Shown here one piece after another: positions 16,806-27,027 of a DNA stretch of 64,000 nt. Origin of the DNA: Paludibacteraceae bacterium. GTDB lineage: Bacteria; Bacteroidota; Bacteroidia; Bacteroidales; Paludibacteraceae. Within the stretch, counting starts at the first letter, position 1; each line of letters opens with the position of its first letter. The stretch is from NCBI GenBank assembly GCA_024693065.1, contig JAILLP010000024.1, positions 62,001-126,000 on the forward strand, read 5' to 3'. The notes beneath the pieces were generated by a model. That model was not told the origin of the DNA. It did not search any database and saw only the letters and a list, made by a program, of their open reading frames with translations. The position numbers were made by a program, and so were the translations under genes.

Positions 16806-17892
16806 GAAACTGGGCTTCATACGATTCACAGTATACACCTTCGCGGTTCTGTTCAACGGAATCGTGGCCCTATGCATGCTGATTGCCAAAACAGCATGTT
16901 TCATCGACCCGGCCGAACACATCCTTCCGTCTTACCTGGGATTGGCATTTCCGTACCTGCTCTTGGCCAACACAGCCTTCCTGCTCTTTTGGATCGCAAG
17001 GAAGAAAATATACTTTCTCATCCCTATCATCGCCTTCGTCGTATGCTACAGCGAGACACGCAGGACCTTTTCCATCGGGCATGACCACAAAGCGCCAGGA
17101 GACACGCTCTCCGTCACCAGCTACAATGTCCAGATGTTCCAATTCTTCGCCCCTAAGGAGAAGAACCAAACACTGGAATATATTCTGAACTGTGGTTCTG
17201 ACATCGTATGTATCCAAGAGTTTGGGCACAGTACCCGGAAAGGTTACCTCTCGCAAAAGGAAATCACGGACACGCTATCCACACTATATCCTTACTGCGC
17301 CGTCTACGAGAACCAACTGTCATGGAACGCTCAAATCGGAGTCGCCATCCTCTCCAAATACCCTGTCGTGAAGAAAGGCTACATCGATTACGAATCGGAG
17401 CACAACAGCGCCATCTATGCGGATATACTCTTCAAGGGGGACACCATACGGGTATTCGATTGCCACTTCGAGAGCAACAAACTAACGGAAGAGGAAAAAG
17501 CAACCCTAAGGAAAATCAAGGCCGTATCCAAAGACGACGCAAACAGCGTGGTGAACTCCGTCTCCACGAAAATGAGCACGTCATATAAGGTCAGGGCTAA
17601 GCAAGCGAAAGTGATGGAAGAACTCATCCAAAAAACGGAATATCCAATCATCCTATGTGGAGACTTCAACGACGTGCCGGTCTCATATGCCTACAACACC
17701 GTGAAGGGTGACAAACTCGTCGACTCCTTCGAAGAGTGCGGATCCGGCTACGGATACACCTACAACGGGAAACTCTTCCACTTCCGCATCGATCAAATCA
17801 TGCACAGCAAAGAGGGGAAAGCCCTCCAATTTCAAATCGGGAAGGAAAAATACTCCGATCATTATCCTATCTCATGCAAAATCGTATTCTGA
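16771..17892 (+). CDS. Membrane-anchored endonuclease/exonuclease/phosphatase (EEP) family protein
   Basis: This is a metal-dependent phosphoesterase of the EEP superfamily (DNase I, sphingomyelinase and inositol phosphatase relatives). About three N-terminal hydrophobic segments (residues 17-100) precede the catalytic domain. That domain shows SYNVQMF, CIQEF (metal-binding Glu), CGDFNDVP (Asp/Asn) and the terminal SDHYPI histidine motif. With 373 residues and a membrane anchor it probably faces the periplasm and acts on lipids or nucleic acids; the sequence does not decide. It starts inside the rhomboid gene (35-bp overlap) and ends inside the TonB receptor gene (19-bp overlap). Confidence 0.88.
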   Translation: MKKENSSERKGKKLGFIRFTVYTFAVLFNGIVALCMLIAKTACFIDPAEHILPSYLGLAFPYLLLANTAFLLFWIARKKIYFLIPIIAFVVCYSETRRTFSIGHDHKAPGDTLSVTSYNVQMFQFFAPKEKNQTLEYILNCGSDIVCIQEFGHSTRKGYLSQKEITDTLSTLYPYCAVYENQLSWNAQIGVAILSKYPVVKKGYIDYESEHNSAIYADILFKGDTIRVFDCHFESNKLTEEEKATLRKIKAVSKDDANSVVNSVSTKMSTSYKVRAKQAKVMEELIQKTEYPIILCGDFNDVPVSYAYNTVKGDKLVDSFEECGSGYGYTYNGKLFHFRIDQIMHSKEGKALQFQIGKEKYSDHYPISCKIVF

Positions 17893-19802
17893 TTCTCCTG
17901 TTTACGTTACTGGGGGTACTACCCCTCCTCCATGCCCAATCTGAGAAGGACAGCATCCAAGCAACCGAACTAGACATCATCGATGTCATCGGACAAAAGA
18001 AAGCTAGTTTATCAGACTTCACGGGGGCATCCTCCCTCAGTGCGAGCAATACCTCCATCGAGATGCAACGGCATAAGTCCATCGCGGATTTCCTTGCCCA
18101 ACACACACCCTACCCCGTAAGGCAAAACGGGAACGGAATGATGACGACCCTTTCCCTACGAGGCACATCCGCCTCCCACACGCAAGTGATCTGGAACGAG
18201 ATAACCATCAGTCCTCTTACCATGGGACAAACAGACTACAGCATATTGCCCACCTACTTTTTCGACAAGATAGACGTCTACCCTGGAGGTGAGAGCGCAA
18301 TATTCGGAGGAGGAGCCATCGGAGGTGCCGTCACGCTCAGTTCGGGTGCGGACAATCCAACCCCCGCCAGACTCACCATAGACGCCGGGCTAGGCTCTTT
18401 CGGGAAGAAAAGCGCCGGCCTCAGATCACATATCGGCAACAAGAAGGCCCAAAACGAAACCGCCCTGTTCTTCAACCAATGCGACAACGACTTCCCCTTC
18501 TCCTATAGAGGAGAAGGAATGAGGCAGAAAAACGCCAGTTACTTCAACTATGGCATACTCAACCAGACAAACATCCGCATCAATCAATGGAATACGCTAG
18601 GAGGAGACGTGTGGTTCACAAAATACAACCGCGACATACAGCCCATGATGCAGAACAACGACGACCCTTCCAAATACGAGGAGATATCCGACCAAAGCAC
18701 AAAGGTGGTCCTGCACCACGAATTCGACAAGAACGCTTGGCACCTGCGCAACAAAGCGGCTTGGATCAATGACAGGGAGGAATACAAAGGAGATTTGATC
18801 GCCACCCACGACATCTCCTTTCACAGCAACCTTCGCCATAAGATATACGGCACCCGATTCCATACTCCACCGCTTATCGAAATAGGAGGGGACATCCACT
18901 ACATCCGTCCCGAAGTATACGCCTACAAGGAGGGAACCGAAGAGCGGAGAGGCTCCATCTTCCTCCTCTCACAAATCAAACCCATAAAACGGCTCACCCT
19001 GCGAGGCAACGTACGGAAAGAATTCGTGACGGACATGACCATTCCACTCTCCTTCTCATTCGGCACGGAGACACCCGCCGTCATCGGGGAACACGTGCAA
19101 TGGACGCTAGGCGGCAACCTAGCGAAAAACACCAAAACACCCACCCTGAACGACCGCTATTGGGGAGAGATGGGCAACAAAGACCTTGAATCGGAGACCT
19201 CATTCAACCTGGAATTCAAAAGCGAAACGAAAGCCTCGTTCCGCCGTTACAACATAATCATAGCGGCCACACTCTATAGGAACGACGTGGATAATTGGAT
19301 CATGTGGCTGCCCCGAGGCACCATCTGGAAGCCCATTAACGTGGACAACGTGTTGGCAAGAGGTGTCGAATGGGGCATAACGCAGGAATTCTCCATCGCC
19401 AAGACCACACACTCCCTCAGATATCTTTTCAACCACAGCTTCACAGAGATAAAAAAAGGGTTCTCGAACATGCGTCCCTTCATAGGTCACCAAATGCCCC
19501 TCCTGCCACAGAACACCTTCGCCGGCACCTGGACAACCAAGTTCAAGCATGCGGACGTATCGCTGAGCGGTCATTATACAGGAGAGCGAACCACTTCAGA
19601 CATATTCGATATCCTAGAAGGGTACTTCCTGCTCGACCTCGCCGCAGAATACGACATCATCATAAAATCCAAGAGAAGGCGGGATCACACCCTCACCCCC
19701 ACTGTACAAATCAATAACCTCCTAGACAAAGAATATCAGAACATCCCTTTCCGGGGAATGCCAGGAAGGAACATATCTTTCAACATAAGATGGAGCTTTT
19801 GA
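17874..19802 (+). CDS. TonB-dependent outer-membrane receptor (BtuB-like size)
   Basis: This is an outer-membrane transporter with a plug domain and a 22-strand barrel. The ATG at 17874 gives a signal peptide (RILILLFTLLGVLPLLHAQ) and a 642-residue protein, which overlaps the EEP stop. The plug is seen in LSLRGTSASHTQVIWNEI, GQTDYSILPTYFFDKIDVYPGG and GGAIGGAVTLSS. The C-terminus ends in aromatic ISFNIRWSF, a typical barrel end, after NLLDKEYQNIPFRGMPGR. There is no SusC-type N-terminal extension and no SusD partner, so the substrate is more likely a cofactor or metal chelate than a glycan. The size and plug style resemble cobalamin receptors, but I see no cobalamin riboswitch upstream. Confidence 0.85.
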   Translation: MQNRILILLFTLLGVLPLLHAQSEKDSIQATELDIIDVIGQKKASLSDFTGASSLSASNTSIEMQRHKSIADFLAQHTPYPVRQNGNGMMTTLSLRGTSASHTQVIWNEITISPLTMGQTDYSILPTYFFDKIDVYPGGESAIFGGGAIGGAVTLSSGADNPTPARLTIDAGLGSFGKKSAGLRSHIGNKKAQNETALFFNQCDNDFPFSYRGEGMRQKNASYFNYGILNQTNIRINQWNTLGGDVWFTKYNRDIQPMMQNNDDPSKYEEISDQSTKVVLHHEFDKNAWHLRNKAAWINDREEYKGDLIATHDISFHSNLRHKIYGTRFHTPPLIEIGGDIHYIRPEVYAYKEGTEERRGSIFLLSQIKPIKRLTLRGNVRKEFVTDMTIPLSFSFGTETPAVIGEHVQWTLGGNLAKNTKTPTLNDRYWGEMGNKDLESETSFNLEFKSETKASFRRYNIIIAATLYRNDVDNWIMWLPRGTIWKPINVDNVLARGVEWGITQEFSIAKTTHSLRYLFNHSFTEIKKGFSNMRPFIGHQMPLLPQNTFAGTWTTKFKHADVSLSGHYTGERTTSDIFDILEGYFLLDLAAEYDIIIKSKRRRDHTLTPTVQINNLLDKEYQNIPFRGMPGRNISFNIRWSF

Positions 19803-19879
19803 GGCACATTCACAAGTGCAGATGTCACCCCGACACATTTCCCATCACTGAAATTTAATGCCATTTCACTTAAATATAT

Positions 19880-19910
19880 TTTCACACTCCAAATTATCAT
19901 TATACCTTTG
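19880..19910 (+). promoter_or_regulatory. Promoter of the beta-helix protein gene
   Basis: TTTC, 19 bases, TACCTTTG followed by CGAC fits the Bacteroidota promoter. The leader before the ATG at 19961 is about 45 bases. Confidence 0.7.
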
Positions 19911-19960
19911 CGACATTAGGTAAACTGATTATGTGGCACTAAAAGAAAAACAATAACAAC

Positions 19961-22549
19961 ATGAAAAAACACATTATACTTACATTATTGTTCTTCACCT
20001 CCCTATTCATTTGGGCGGAAAGCACGATCATCTTCCACTTCGGCGAGAGAGAAAAAAGCCTAACCATCTCGCAAATTGACACCATACGTTTCCAAAATGG
20101 AGGAATCCAAATAGAGGCACGCAGTGGGTCAGAGAATTATAGTCTAGCTGAAATCGACAGTGTCACCTTCGGCTTGGACAAAGGCGCCGGCGACACCGTG
20201 TTCGTCACCTACAATGGCAATTCCGTCACCATCGACAATCCTTACGACAACGTCGATGCATACGCAGACGGTGCGGAAGTGACTATCATCTCCGAAGAGG
20301 GCAAAAAGGGTATCGTCTACTACCTCTCCGGTTCATCAAACAACGGTTCGTTCAACTTCACGCCAGACAAAGGCTACACATTGGTGATGGACAATCTTTC
20401 GCTCACCTGCGAGACATCTCCAATCGTCCTGAACAAGGGCTTGGATGACGAATCGTATGCGGCCACCATATACCTCAAAGGCAAATCGAGCCTGACCGAT
20501 AGCGAAAACAACAATCTGAAGTCAGCCCTCTATTCAAAGTCCAAACTTAAAATCAACGACTTGGACAACGGTCAATTGACCATCAAAGGACAGAAGCAAC
20601 ATGCAATTAACGCCTCCAAACGTATAGAAATCTATAGCGGAGAGGTGAAAATCAATGGTTCGAAGGGCGATGGAATCAATGCGGACGGTCTGGAAATGTA
20701 CGGAGGTTCCCTCTCAATATCAGAAACCACAAGCGATGGTGTGGATTGCAGCGAGCTCATACGCATTGAGGGTGGAACATTAGACCTCAACGTCGCAGCG
20801 GACGACTCAAAAGGATTGAAATGCGACAGCGTGATTGAAATCACAGGAGGAAAAATCAATGCAGAGGTTACGGGTAAAGGTTCCAAGGCGATAAAAGCGA
20901 AAGGGAAAGTGACCGTCTCAGGAGGCGAACTGATCGCGGAGCTCAATGCGAAAGAGCCTTTTGCCGGAGCGAACAATGACTACGGTTACAACGCTGCCAT
21001 CGCTTGTGACGGAGACATCGAAATCGCGCAAGAAGGCAAAGTGCAAGTGACGGGAGCCGGCATCGCGGCCAAGGGATTCAACGCAGACGCCAACGTAATC
21101 TTCAACGGAGGAGAGACTTCCATCAACTTAACAGGCAAACAATACAACGAAACCGCCAATAGAGACACGGTATCCTGTACGGGCATCAAATGCGACGGCA
21201 AGTTCACATTGACTGACGGAAAAGTGGAAATCAACATTGGCTCTGACGCATACCTCTGCAAGGGTATCAAAGCGGATGGAGACATGGAGATGACTGGCGG
21301 TGATCTGATCATCAAGATAGAAGGTGGATACTACATCACCGGACAAACCCAATCCGGAGGCGGTGGAGGTGGTGGAATGTGGAGCTTCGGCGGAAGCTCT
21401 AAGACAAAATACAGTTACGCCACATCAAAAATCATCAAAGCGGGCAAGAACTTCACCATGACAGGCGGATCGGCCAACCTGACCGCCACATTGGGTAAAG
21501 GCCTCATGTGCGACGGGAACATCACTATCGGAGAGAAAAACGGTGACGACAACAACCTGAAACTCATCATCAACGCCGGTAGCCAAAAGAACGAGACACA
21601 CACCCATGACGGAGGATCTATCGAGGGAATCCGCACCAAGGCACATGGTTCGCCCAAGGGTATCAAAGCGGATGGCAACATCACCATCAACAGCGGATGC
21701 ATTGACATCTACGCTTACGACACGGGTATCCTCGCGGAGGGAATACTCACCATCAATAACGGGAACATCGAGGTGGACGCACCATACGACCAAGGCGTAT
21801 TCGGCAAGAAAGAATTGAACATCCTTGGCGGAAGTGTGACGGTACCTTCTTCTTACGAGGCATTCTCCGGCGCCTCCATCACACTTGACGGAGATAGCCG
21901 CACCTACGTGGTCGCTTCGGATGACGCATGGAACGCCACCAGCGGTGAAGACATAGACAGATCGAACTCCGTACACATATACATGAAAGGAGGAGTACAC
22001 TACGCACAAGCGGAAGGTGACGGTCTGGACTCTAACGGAGACATGGTCATCACTGGTGGTATTACCGTAGTAGCTCAGAGACACTCCCTGAACTCTCCTC
22101 TGGATGCGGAAGGAATCACCCACAAAGGTGGCTTCGTCTTGGCAGTCGGCGGAAACGGAATGTTCAACGAGTCTATTCCTGTCGCATCGGAAGGCCACAT
22201 CTACAACAGCAGTTTCACCATAAAAGCGGGACAATACATCGTTGTAGCGAACAACTCCGGCAACGTCATCGCAGCGTTGAAGATGCCACTCGACCCATAC
22301 AACGCAAACAACGGGAATGGAGCCATCTGCGCCTACAATGCTAACATAAGGAACTACAACTTCTATGTGGGTAACAACTTCAACGGAGAGCTGAACTACT
22401 TCGATAAATTCGGGTTCTACGATCCAGAGCAGAACTTCAACCTCAACCAATTCCAAAGGTTAGACGTGAAGACAGAGACCGGCAACGGTAGCGCATTCGG
22501 CGGCGGTGGTGGTCAATGGGGCGGCGGTAGCCAATGGGGCGGTTGGTAA
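19961..22549 (+). CDS. Secreted carbohydrate-binding-type beta-helix protein (Cthe_2159/DUF4353-like)
   Basis: This is an 862-residue exported protein built of repeated beta-helix rungs. A signal peptide (IILTLLFFTSLFIWA) is followed by a short domain with two copies of an IDTIRF / IDSVTF motif, then many rungs of the type GIKADGDMEMTGGDL or GIKADGNITINSGC, the pattern of the carbohydrate-binding domain family that includes the Clostridium protein Cthe_2159. A glycine linker (GGGGGGGMWSFGG) interrupts the helix near residue 470, and the tail is Gly/Trp-rich (GGGGGQWGGGSQWGGW). There is no type IX sorting domain, so the route to the surface is unclear. It has its own promoter and a very strong terminator. 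Binding to plant or host polysaccharide is inferred from the family only. Confidence 0.82.
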   Translation: MKKHIILTLLFFTSLFIWAESTIIFHFGEREKSLTISQIDTIRFQNGGIQIEARSGSENYSLAEIDSVTFGLDKGAGDTVFVTYNGNSVTIDNPYDNVDAYADGAEVTIISEEGKKGIVYYLSGSSNNGSFNFTPDKGYTLVMDNLSLTCETSPIVLNKGLDDESYAATIYLKGKSSLTDSENNNLKSALYSKSKLKINDLDNGQLTIKGQKQHAINASKRIEIYSGEVKINGSKGDGINADGLEMYGGSLSISETTSDGVDCSELIRIEGGTLDLNVAADDSKGLKCDSVIEITGGKINAEVTGKGSKAIKAKGKVTVSGGELIAELNAKEPFAGANNDYGYNAAIACDGDIEIAQEGKVQVTGAGIAAKGFNADANVIFNGGETSINLTGKQYNETANRDTVSCTGIKCDGKFTLTDGKVEINIGSDAYLCKGIKADGDMEMTGGDLIIKIEGGYYITGQTQSGGGGGGGMWSFGGSSKTKYSYATSKIIKAGKNFTMTGGSANLTATLGKGLMCDGNITIGEKNGDDNNLKLIINAGSQKNETHTHDGGSIEGIRTKAHGSPKGIKADGNITINSGCIDIYAYDTGILAEGILTINNGNIEVDAPYDQGVFGKKELNILGGSVTVPSSYEAFSGASITLDGDSRTYVVASDDAWNATSGEDIDRSNSVHIYMKGGVHYAQAEGDGLDSNGDMVITGGITVVAQRHSLNSPLDAEGITHKGGFVLAVGGNGMFNESIPVASEGHIYNSSFTIKAGQYIVVANNSGNVIAALKMPLDPYNANNGNGAICAYNANIRNYNFYVGNNFNGELNYFDKFGFYDPEQNFNLNQFQRLDVKTETGNGSAFGGGGGQWGGGSQWGGW

Positions 22550-22587
22550 TCCTCCCCTGCGCTATACGAAAAACGCACAATCATATT

Positions 22588-22638
22588 CACCCTTTGCGAC
22601 GTACAATCATCATCGTCGCAAAGGGTGATTTTTTTTTC
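22588..22638 (+). terminator. Strong intrinsic terminator after the beta-helix gene
   Basis: There is a perfect 14-bp stem, CACCCTTTGCGACG (22588-22601) with CGTCGCAAAGGGTG (22614-22627), a 12-base loop and a run of about ten T. It is the longest hairpin terminator in the window. Confidence 0.95.
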
Positions 22639-22728
22639 AGCATTCCCTATTTCGGAAATATCCCCCTAACTTCCCAAAAGAAGATGGATGTGCACACGAA
22701 CACACCAAAAGATAAATTGGAAGAAATG

Positions 22729-22759
22729 ATTGAGAATCTAACAGTAATAATTAAATTTG
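22729..22759 (+). promoter_or_regulatory. Promoter of the propeller lipoprotein gene
   Basis: ATTG, 19 bases, TAAATTTG followed by C. The transcript would start about 15 bases before the ATG at 22781, a very short leader. Confidence 0.75.
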
Positions 22760-22780
22760 CACAACTAAAAAAATAGCGAA

Positions 22781-23866
22781 ATGGGGAAAAGTAAATTCAT
22801 CAAACAATTCGGATTATTTGTTGCCGCCTTCTTATTGGTCATCAACTTCAACAGTTGCAAGGACGATGAAGAGGAAAACAAAAAGAGTAACGGGGCTTCA
22901 GCAGACTACACCTGCATCGTCCTAAACCAAGGAAATTATAATGATGCAAGCGGAAGCATCAGCACCATCGACAAAAATGGAGAGGTTACCAACCAAGTGT
23001 ACAAATACGCTAACGCCTACCCACTCGCCTCCATCATCGAGTCTGGATTCATCGACAGAGGGAAACTCATCCTCATCTGCAACAATGAGGACAAAATCGA
23101 GGTGCTAAACATCAGCGATTTCAAGACGCTGTTCACCATCAAGGGCATCGTTACCCCAAGATATGGAACAGTCGCAGACGGAGCACTATTCGTAACCTCC
23201 GTGCCAGACTGGAACAATCAAGAAGGTTTCGTCTATAAGATAAACTTGTCAGCCGCAAAGATCGACACATTTATCAAACTGGACGGACAACCAGAAGGCA
23301 TCATCACCCAAAATGGCAAAATTGTTGTGGGAGAAGGGAACAAAGTGAAAGTCATCAATCCTACCACATTAGCCGTTGAGAAGGTGGTAAAAGGTCCTGG
23401 ATTCCTCAGTGCGAAACACTTCACCAAAGACAAAGACAACAACGTTTGGGCATCCTTCGTGGGATATGACGCATCCTACAATGCCACAGGCGGCATCTCC
23501 AAGCTGAATTTCAGCAAAGACTCCGTCGACAACTTCGCACAGTTGAGCAACATCGCAGGAGAGGGTCATCTCTGCACCAATCCAGATAAAACGGAAATCC
23601 TTTACCGCACCATAGTGGGAGCATACACAGAGGATGAGAAAAGCGGCATCAGCAGCTATGACATCGACTCAAAAAGCGAGAAGGAAATTGTTTCGGGCGA
23701 CGGATTCTACGGATTCAACGTAGACCCGGAAAACGGAGACATCTACACCGCCAATATCAACGGTTGGAGGACCAACAGCACCCTGCTCATCTATGATGCA
23801 CAAGGAAACGCGAAGAGCACAGAACAAACCGTGGGAGTGGGCGCCTGCCGATTCATCTTCCCATAA
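22781..23866 (+). CDS. Surface beta-propeller lipoprotein (YncE/DUF5074 family, BtuG-like)
   Basis: This is a 361-residue lipoprotein predicted to be displayed on the cell surface. The signal peptide ends in FNSC, and the residues after the cysteine are K-D-D-E-E-E, an acidic lipoprotein export signal of Bacteroidota. The body is a seven-bladed-propeller-type sequence: IVLNQGNYNDASGSISTID, then GIVTPRYGTVADGALFVT, then GQPEGIITQNGKIVVGEGN, then GFYGFNVDPENGDIYTAN. This resembles DUF5074 proteins, which include the BtuG cobalamin-capturing lipoproteins of Bacteroides. It is monocistronic and about 3 kb from the TonB receptor at 17874, so a functional pairing is possible but unproven. Confidence 0.82.
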   Translation: MGKSKFIKQFGLFVAAFLLVINFNSCKDDEEENKKSNGASADYTCIVLNQGNYNDASGSISTIDKNGEVTNQVYKYANAYPLASIIESGFIDRGKLILICNNEDKIEVLNISDFKTLFTIKGIVTPRYGTVADGALFVTSVPDWNNQEGFVYKINLSAAKIDTFIKLDGQPEGIITQNGKIVVGEGNKVKVINPTTLAVEKVVKGPGFLSAKHFTKDKDNNVWASFVGYDASYNATGGISKLNFSKDSVDNFAQLSNIAGEGHLCTNPDKTEILYRTIVGAYTEDEKSGISSYDIDSKSEKEIVSGDGFYGFNVDPENGDIYTANINGWRTNSTLLIYDAQGNAKSTEQTVGVGACRFIFP

Positions 23867-23888
23867 AGAAAGTATGCGGACCTTATAC

Positions 23889-23920
23889 AAAAAGAGTGTG
23901 GCAGTTCCACACTCTTTTTT
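23889..23920 (+). terminator. Terminator after the propeller gene
   Basis: AAAAAGAGTGTGG (23889-23901) pairs perfectly with CCACACTCTTTTT (23907-23919) over a 5-base loop and runs into T residues. The A/T-symmetrical stem can act on both strands. Confidence 0.92.
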
Positions 23921-23995
23921 GTTTCTACCCCTCCCTTCAACACCTCATCGAAATATATTCTTGAGCCTCCAATCTGCTTGTAAACCAAAAATAAC

Positions 23996-24003
23996 TAAAT
24001 TCG
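23996..24003 (+). promoter_or_regulatory. -7 element of uvrA
   Basis: TAAATTCG followed by CGGG fits the TTCG variant of the -7 element, about 27 bases before the GTG start. The -33 box is absent. Confidence 0.45.
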
Positions 24004-24030
24004 CGGGAAAATCTGAAAAGGCGTATCGAA

Positions 24031-26868
24031 GTGGAGAGCAAGAAAGAACAAGGAACTGGATGGATAGACGTTTACGGTGCCAGGGTACACAACCTGAAGA
24101 ACATCGACGTGAGCATTCCCCGGGACAAACTGACAGTGATAACAGGACTGAGCGGAAGCGGGAAGTCCTCGTTGGCGTTCGACACCATCTATGCGGAAGG
24201 ACAGCGGCGCTACATCGAGACCTTCTCCTCCTATGCGAGGAACTTCCTCGGCAACATCGAACGCCCCGACGTGGACAAGATCACCGGACTCAGCCCCGTC
24301 ATCTCTATCGAGCAAAAGACGACCAACAAGAATCCCCGCTCCACCGTGGGCACGACCACCGAGATATACGATTTCCTCCGCCTCCTCTTCGCAAGGGCCG
24401 GAGTGGCCTACTCCTACGTGACGGGAGAGAAGATGGGGAAGCATACCGAAGAGCAAATCCTCGACCTCATCCACACGGAATACAAGGACGAAGCCGTACT
24501 GATCCTCGCCCCGCTCATCAATTCCAGGAAAGGACATTACAAAGAACTGTTCGAACAGACCCGCAAGAAGGGTTACCTAAACGTACGGGTGGACGGAGAG
24601 ATGAGGGAGATCACCCACGGCATGAAGTTGGACCGTTACAAGAACCACACCATCGAGGTGGTCATCGACAAACTGGTCATCACCGACAAGAATGAGAAGC
24701 GCATCAAAGACTCGGTACGAATCGCCATGAAGCAAGGGAACGGAACGCTCATCGTGGTCAAGAAGAGCGATGGCAGCAGCCGCCACTTCAGCCGCCACCT
24801 CATGTGCCCCACTTCCGGCATTTCCTACGCGGAACCAGCCCCGCACAACTTCTCGTTCAACTCGCCCCACGGAGCTTGCGACAAGTGCAAGGGTCTGGGA
24901 TACGTCAATGAAATAGACCTGGACAAAATCATACCCGACAAACGTCAAAGCATCTACAACGGAGGCATATCCCCGTTAGGAAAATATAAAAAATCACTCT
25001 TCTTCTGGATGTTGGAGGCCATAGCGGAGAAATACGAATTCTCCCTGAAAGACCCGATAGAGGAGATTCCAGAGGAGGCGCTAAACGCAATCCTCAACGG
25101 AACGGACGAGCGCATCTGCGTGAAGAACAGTTCGTTGGGCGAATCGCACTGCACCTACAGCTTCGAGGGCGTCATCCGCTACATCGAGATGCAACGGGAG
25201 GGTGACACCTCCGCCACTTCGCAGAAATGGGCGGAGCAATTCAGCAAGACGGTCGTCTGCCCGGAGTGTGGCGGTAGCCGAATCAACCAAGAGGCGAGGA
25301 ACTACAAGATCGCGGGAAAAAGCATCGACCAACTCGCCAACATGGACATCGCCGAGCTACAGGAGTGGACGCAAAACGTAGGCAAGGAGTTGGAAGAGAA
25401 ACAACGCGCCATCGCCACGGAGATACTCAAGGAGATACAGACGAGGCTACAGTTCCTCATCGACGTCGGACTGGACTACCTCTCCCTCAACCGCGCCACC
25501 GCCACCCTATCAGGCGGAGAGAGCCAACGCATCAGGCTGGCGACACAAATCGGTTCTCAGCTCGTCAACGTGCTCTACATCCTCGACGAGCCCAGCATCG
25601 GCTTACATCAGAGGGACAATACCCGTCTCATCAACTCGCTCAAACGATTACGAGACATAGGCAACTCCATCATCGTGGTGGAGCACGACAAAGACATGAT
25701 GCTCGAGTCCGACTACATCGTGGACATGGGACCACTGGCAGGCCGCAAGGGAGGAAACGTCGTCTACGAAGGGACACCTGCTGACATGTTGAAAACCAAT
25801 ACGATGACGGCGGAATACCTCAACGGCAAACGCAAGATAGAGGTAAGACCAGAGAAGCGGGAGGGAACAGGCAAGAGCATCCGCCTCTACGGAGCGAGAG
25901 GAAACAACCTGAAGAACGTGGACGTGGAGATACCTTTGGGCAAACTAGTCTGCGTGTCGGGCGTGTCGGGCAGCGGCAAGTCCTCGCTCATCAACGACAC
26001 CCTCCAGCCCATCCTCAGCCAGCACTTCTACAATTCCCTGCAAGACCCGTTGCCCTACGACAGGATCGAGGGATTGGAGAACATAGACAAAGTCATCAAC
26101 GTGGACCAGACCCCTATCGGGCGCACACCAAGGTCCAATCCAGCCACCTACACCGGGCTGTTCGGGGAGATACGCGAGCTCTTCGTCACCCTGCCGGAGT
26201 CCAAAATCAGAGGCTATAAGCCAGGGCGGTTCTCCTTCAACGTAAAGGGAGGGAGGTGCGAGACCTGCGGAGGAAACGGATTCAGGACCATCGAGATGAA
26301 CTTCCTGCCCGACGTGCTCGTGCCCTGCGAGACCTGCCAAGGCAAACGATACAATAGGGAGACGTTGGAGGTCCGCTTCAAGGGAAAATCCATCGCCGAC
26401 GTGCTGGACATGACCATCAACATGGCCGTCGAATTCTTCGAGAACATACCATCCATCTACCACAAAGTCAAGACGTTGCAAGAGATCGGTTTGGGATACA
26501 TCCGTTTAGGGCAACCCTCCACCACCCTTTCAGGCGGAGAGAGCCAGCGCATCAAGCTCGCCACAGAGTTAATGAGGAAAGAGACCGGCAGCACGCTCTA
26601 CATCCTCGACGAGCCCACCACAGGACTCCACTTCGAAGACATAAGGATATTGTTGGATGTGATGAACAAGCTGGTGGACAGAGGCAATTCCATCATTGTC
26701 ATCGAGCACAACATGGACATCATCAAGTCGGCGGACTACGTCATCGACATGGGTCCGGAAGGCGGACGAGGCGGAGGGGAAATCATGGCCACCGGCACGC
26801 CGGAGGAGGTGGCACAGAACCCGGAAAGCGCGACGGGCATCTATTTGAGCAAAGAGCTACAAAGTTAA
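24031..26868 (+). CDS. uvrA: Excinuclease ABC subunit A
   Basis: UvrA is the damage-sensing ATPase of nucleotide excision repair. At 945 residues it has the family's normal length. Two ABC modules are present, with Walker [10 protein letters not shown] and GVSGSGKSS and two LSGGESQRI signatures, and the zinc-finger cysteines are seen in ACDKCKGLG and in CETCGGNGF / CETCQGKRY. The start is a GTG: no in-frame ATG lies nearby, and it gives the usual distance to the conserved [14 protein letters not shown]. It stands alone between the propeller gene's terminator and parA; uvrB and uvrC are not in the window. Confidence 0.96.
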   Translation: MESKKEQGTGWIDVYGARVHNLKNIDVSIPRDKLTVITGLSGSGKSSLAFDTIYAEGQRRYIETFSSYARNFLGNIERPDVDKITGLSPVISIEQKTTNKNPRSTVGTTTEIYDFLRLLFARAGVAYSYVTGEKMGKHTEEQILDLIHTEYKDEAVLILAPLINSRKGHYKELFEQTRKKGYLNVRVDGEMREITHGMKLDRYKNHTIEVVIDKLVITDKNEKRIKDSVRIAMKQGNGTLIVVKKSDGSSRHFSRHLMCPTSGISYAEPAPHNFSFNSPHGACDKCKGLGYVNEIDLDKIIPDKRQSIYNGGISPLGKYKKSLFFWMLEAIAEKYEFSLKDPIEEIPEEALNAILNGTDERICVKNSSLGESHCTYSFEGVIRYIEMQREGDTSATSQKWAEQFSKTVVCPECGGSRINQEARNYKIAGKSIDQLANMDIAELQEWTQNVGKELEEKQRAIATEILKEIQTRLQFLIDVGLDYLSLNRATATLSGGESQRIRLATQIGSQLVNVLYILDEPSIGLHQRDNTRLINSLKRLRDIGNSIIVVEHDKDMMLESDYIVDMGPLAGRKGGNVVYEGTPADMLKTNTMTAEYLNGKRKIEVRPEKREGTGKSIRLYGARGNNLKNVDVEIPLGKLVCVSGVSGSGKSSLINDTLQPILSQHFYNSLQDPLPYDRIEGLENIDKVINVDQTPIGRTPRSNPATYTGLFGEIRELFVTLPESKIRGYKPGRFSFNVKGGRCETCGGNGFRTIEMNFLPDVLVPCETCQGKRYNRETLEVRFKGKSIADVLDMTINMAVEFFENIPSIYHKVKTLQEIGLGYIRLGQPSTTLSGGESQRIKLATELMRKETGSTLYILDEPTTGLHFEDIRILLDVMNKLVDRGNSIIVIEHNMDIIKSADYVIDMGPEGGRGGGEIMATGTPEEVAQNPESATGIYLSKELQS

Positions 26869-26995
26869 GCAATATACTAATTCATAATAAGTTGCAAAAA
26901 CTGATTGATGAAAATTCATTTCCATTGTTGAAAACGTGTTAATCCTTTTTAACCACCGAGGGGAGCAAACGAAATAGGGTATGAAAAAAAATATT

Positions 26996-27003
26996 TATAT
27001 TCG
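26996..27003 (+). promoter_or_regulatory. -7 element of the parAB operon
   Basis: TATATTCG followed by CG, 24 bases upstream of the parA ATG, fits the TTCG variant. No -33 box is obvious. Confidence 0.45.
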
Positions 27004-27027
27004 CGTAGAACAAAAGTTGGAGTTCGT

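Noticed and set aside
17600-17874. Cobalamin riboswitch ahead of the TonB receptor
   Set aside because: The upstream sequence is coding (EEP domain) with a 19-bp overlap, so there is no room for a leader RNA.
21425-22456. 343-codon minus-strand ORF opposite the beta-helix gene
   Set aside because: Caused by the repetitive composition of the real gene; Val/Asp/Arg-rich with no motif.
22534-22776. 80-codon ORF after the beta-helix gene
   Set aside because: It crosses a perfect terminator and ends in the promoter of the next gene; composition shows no real protein.
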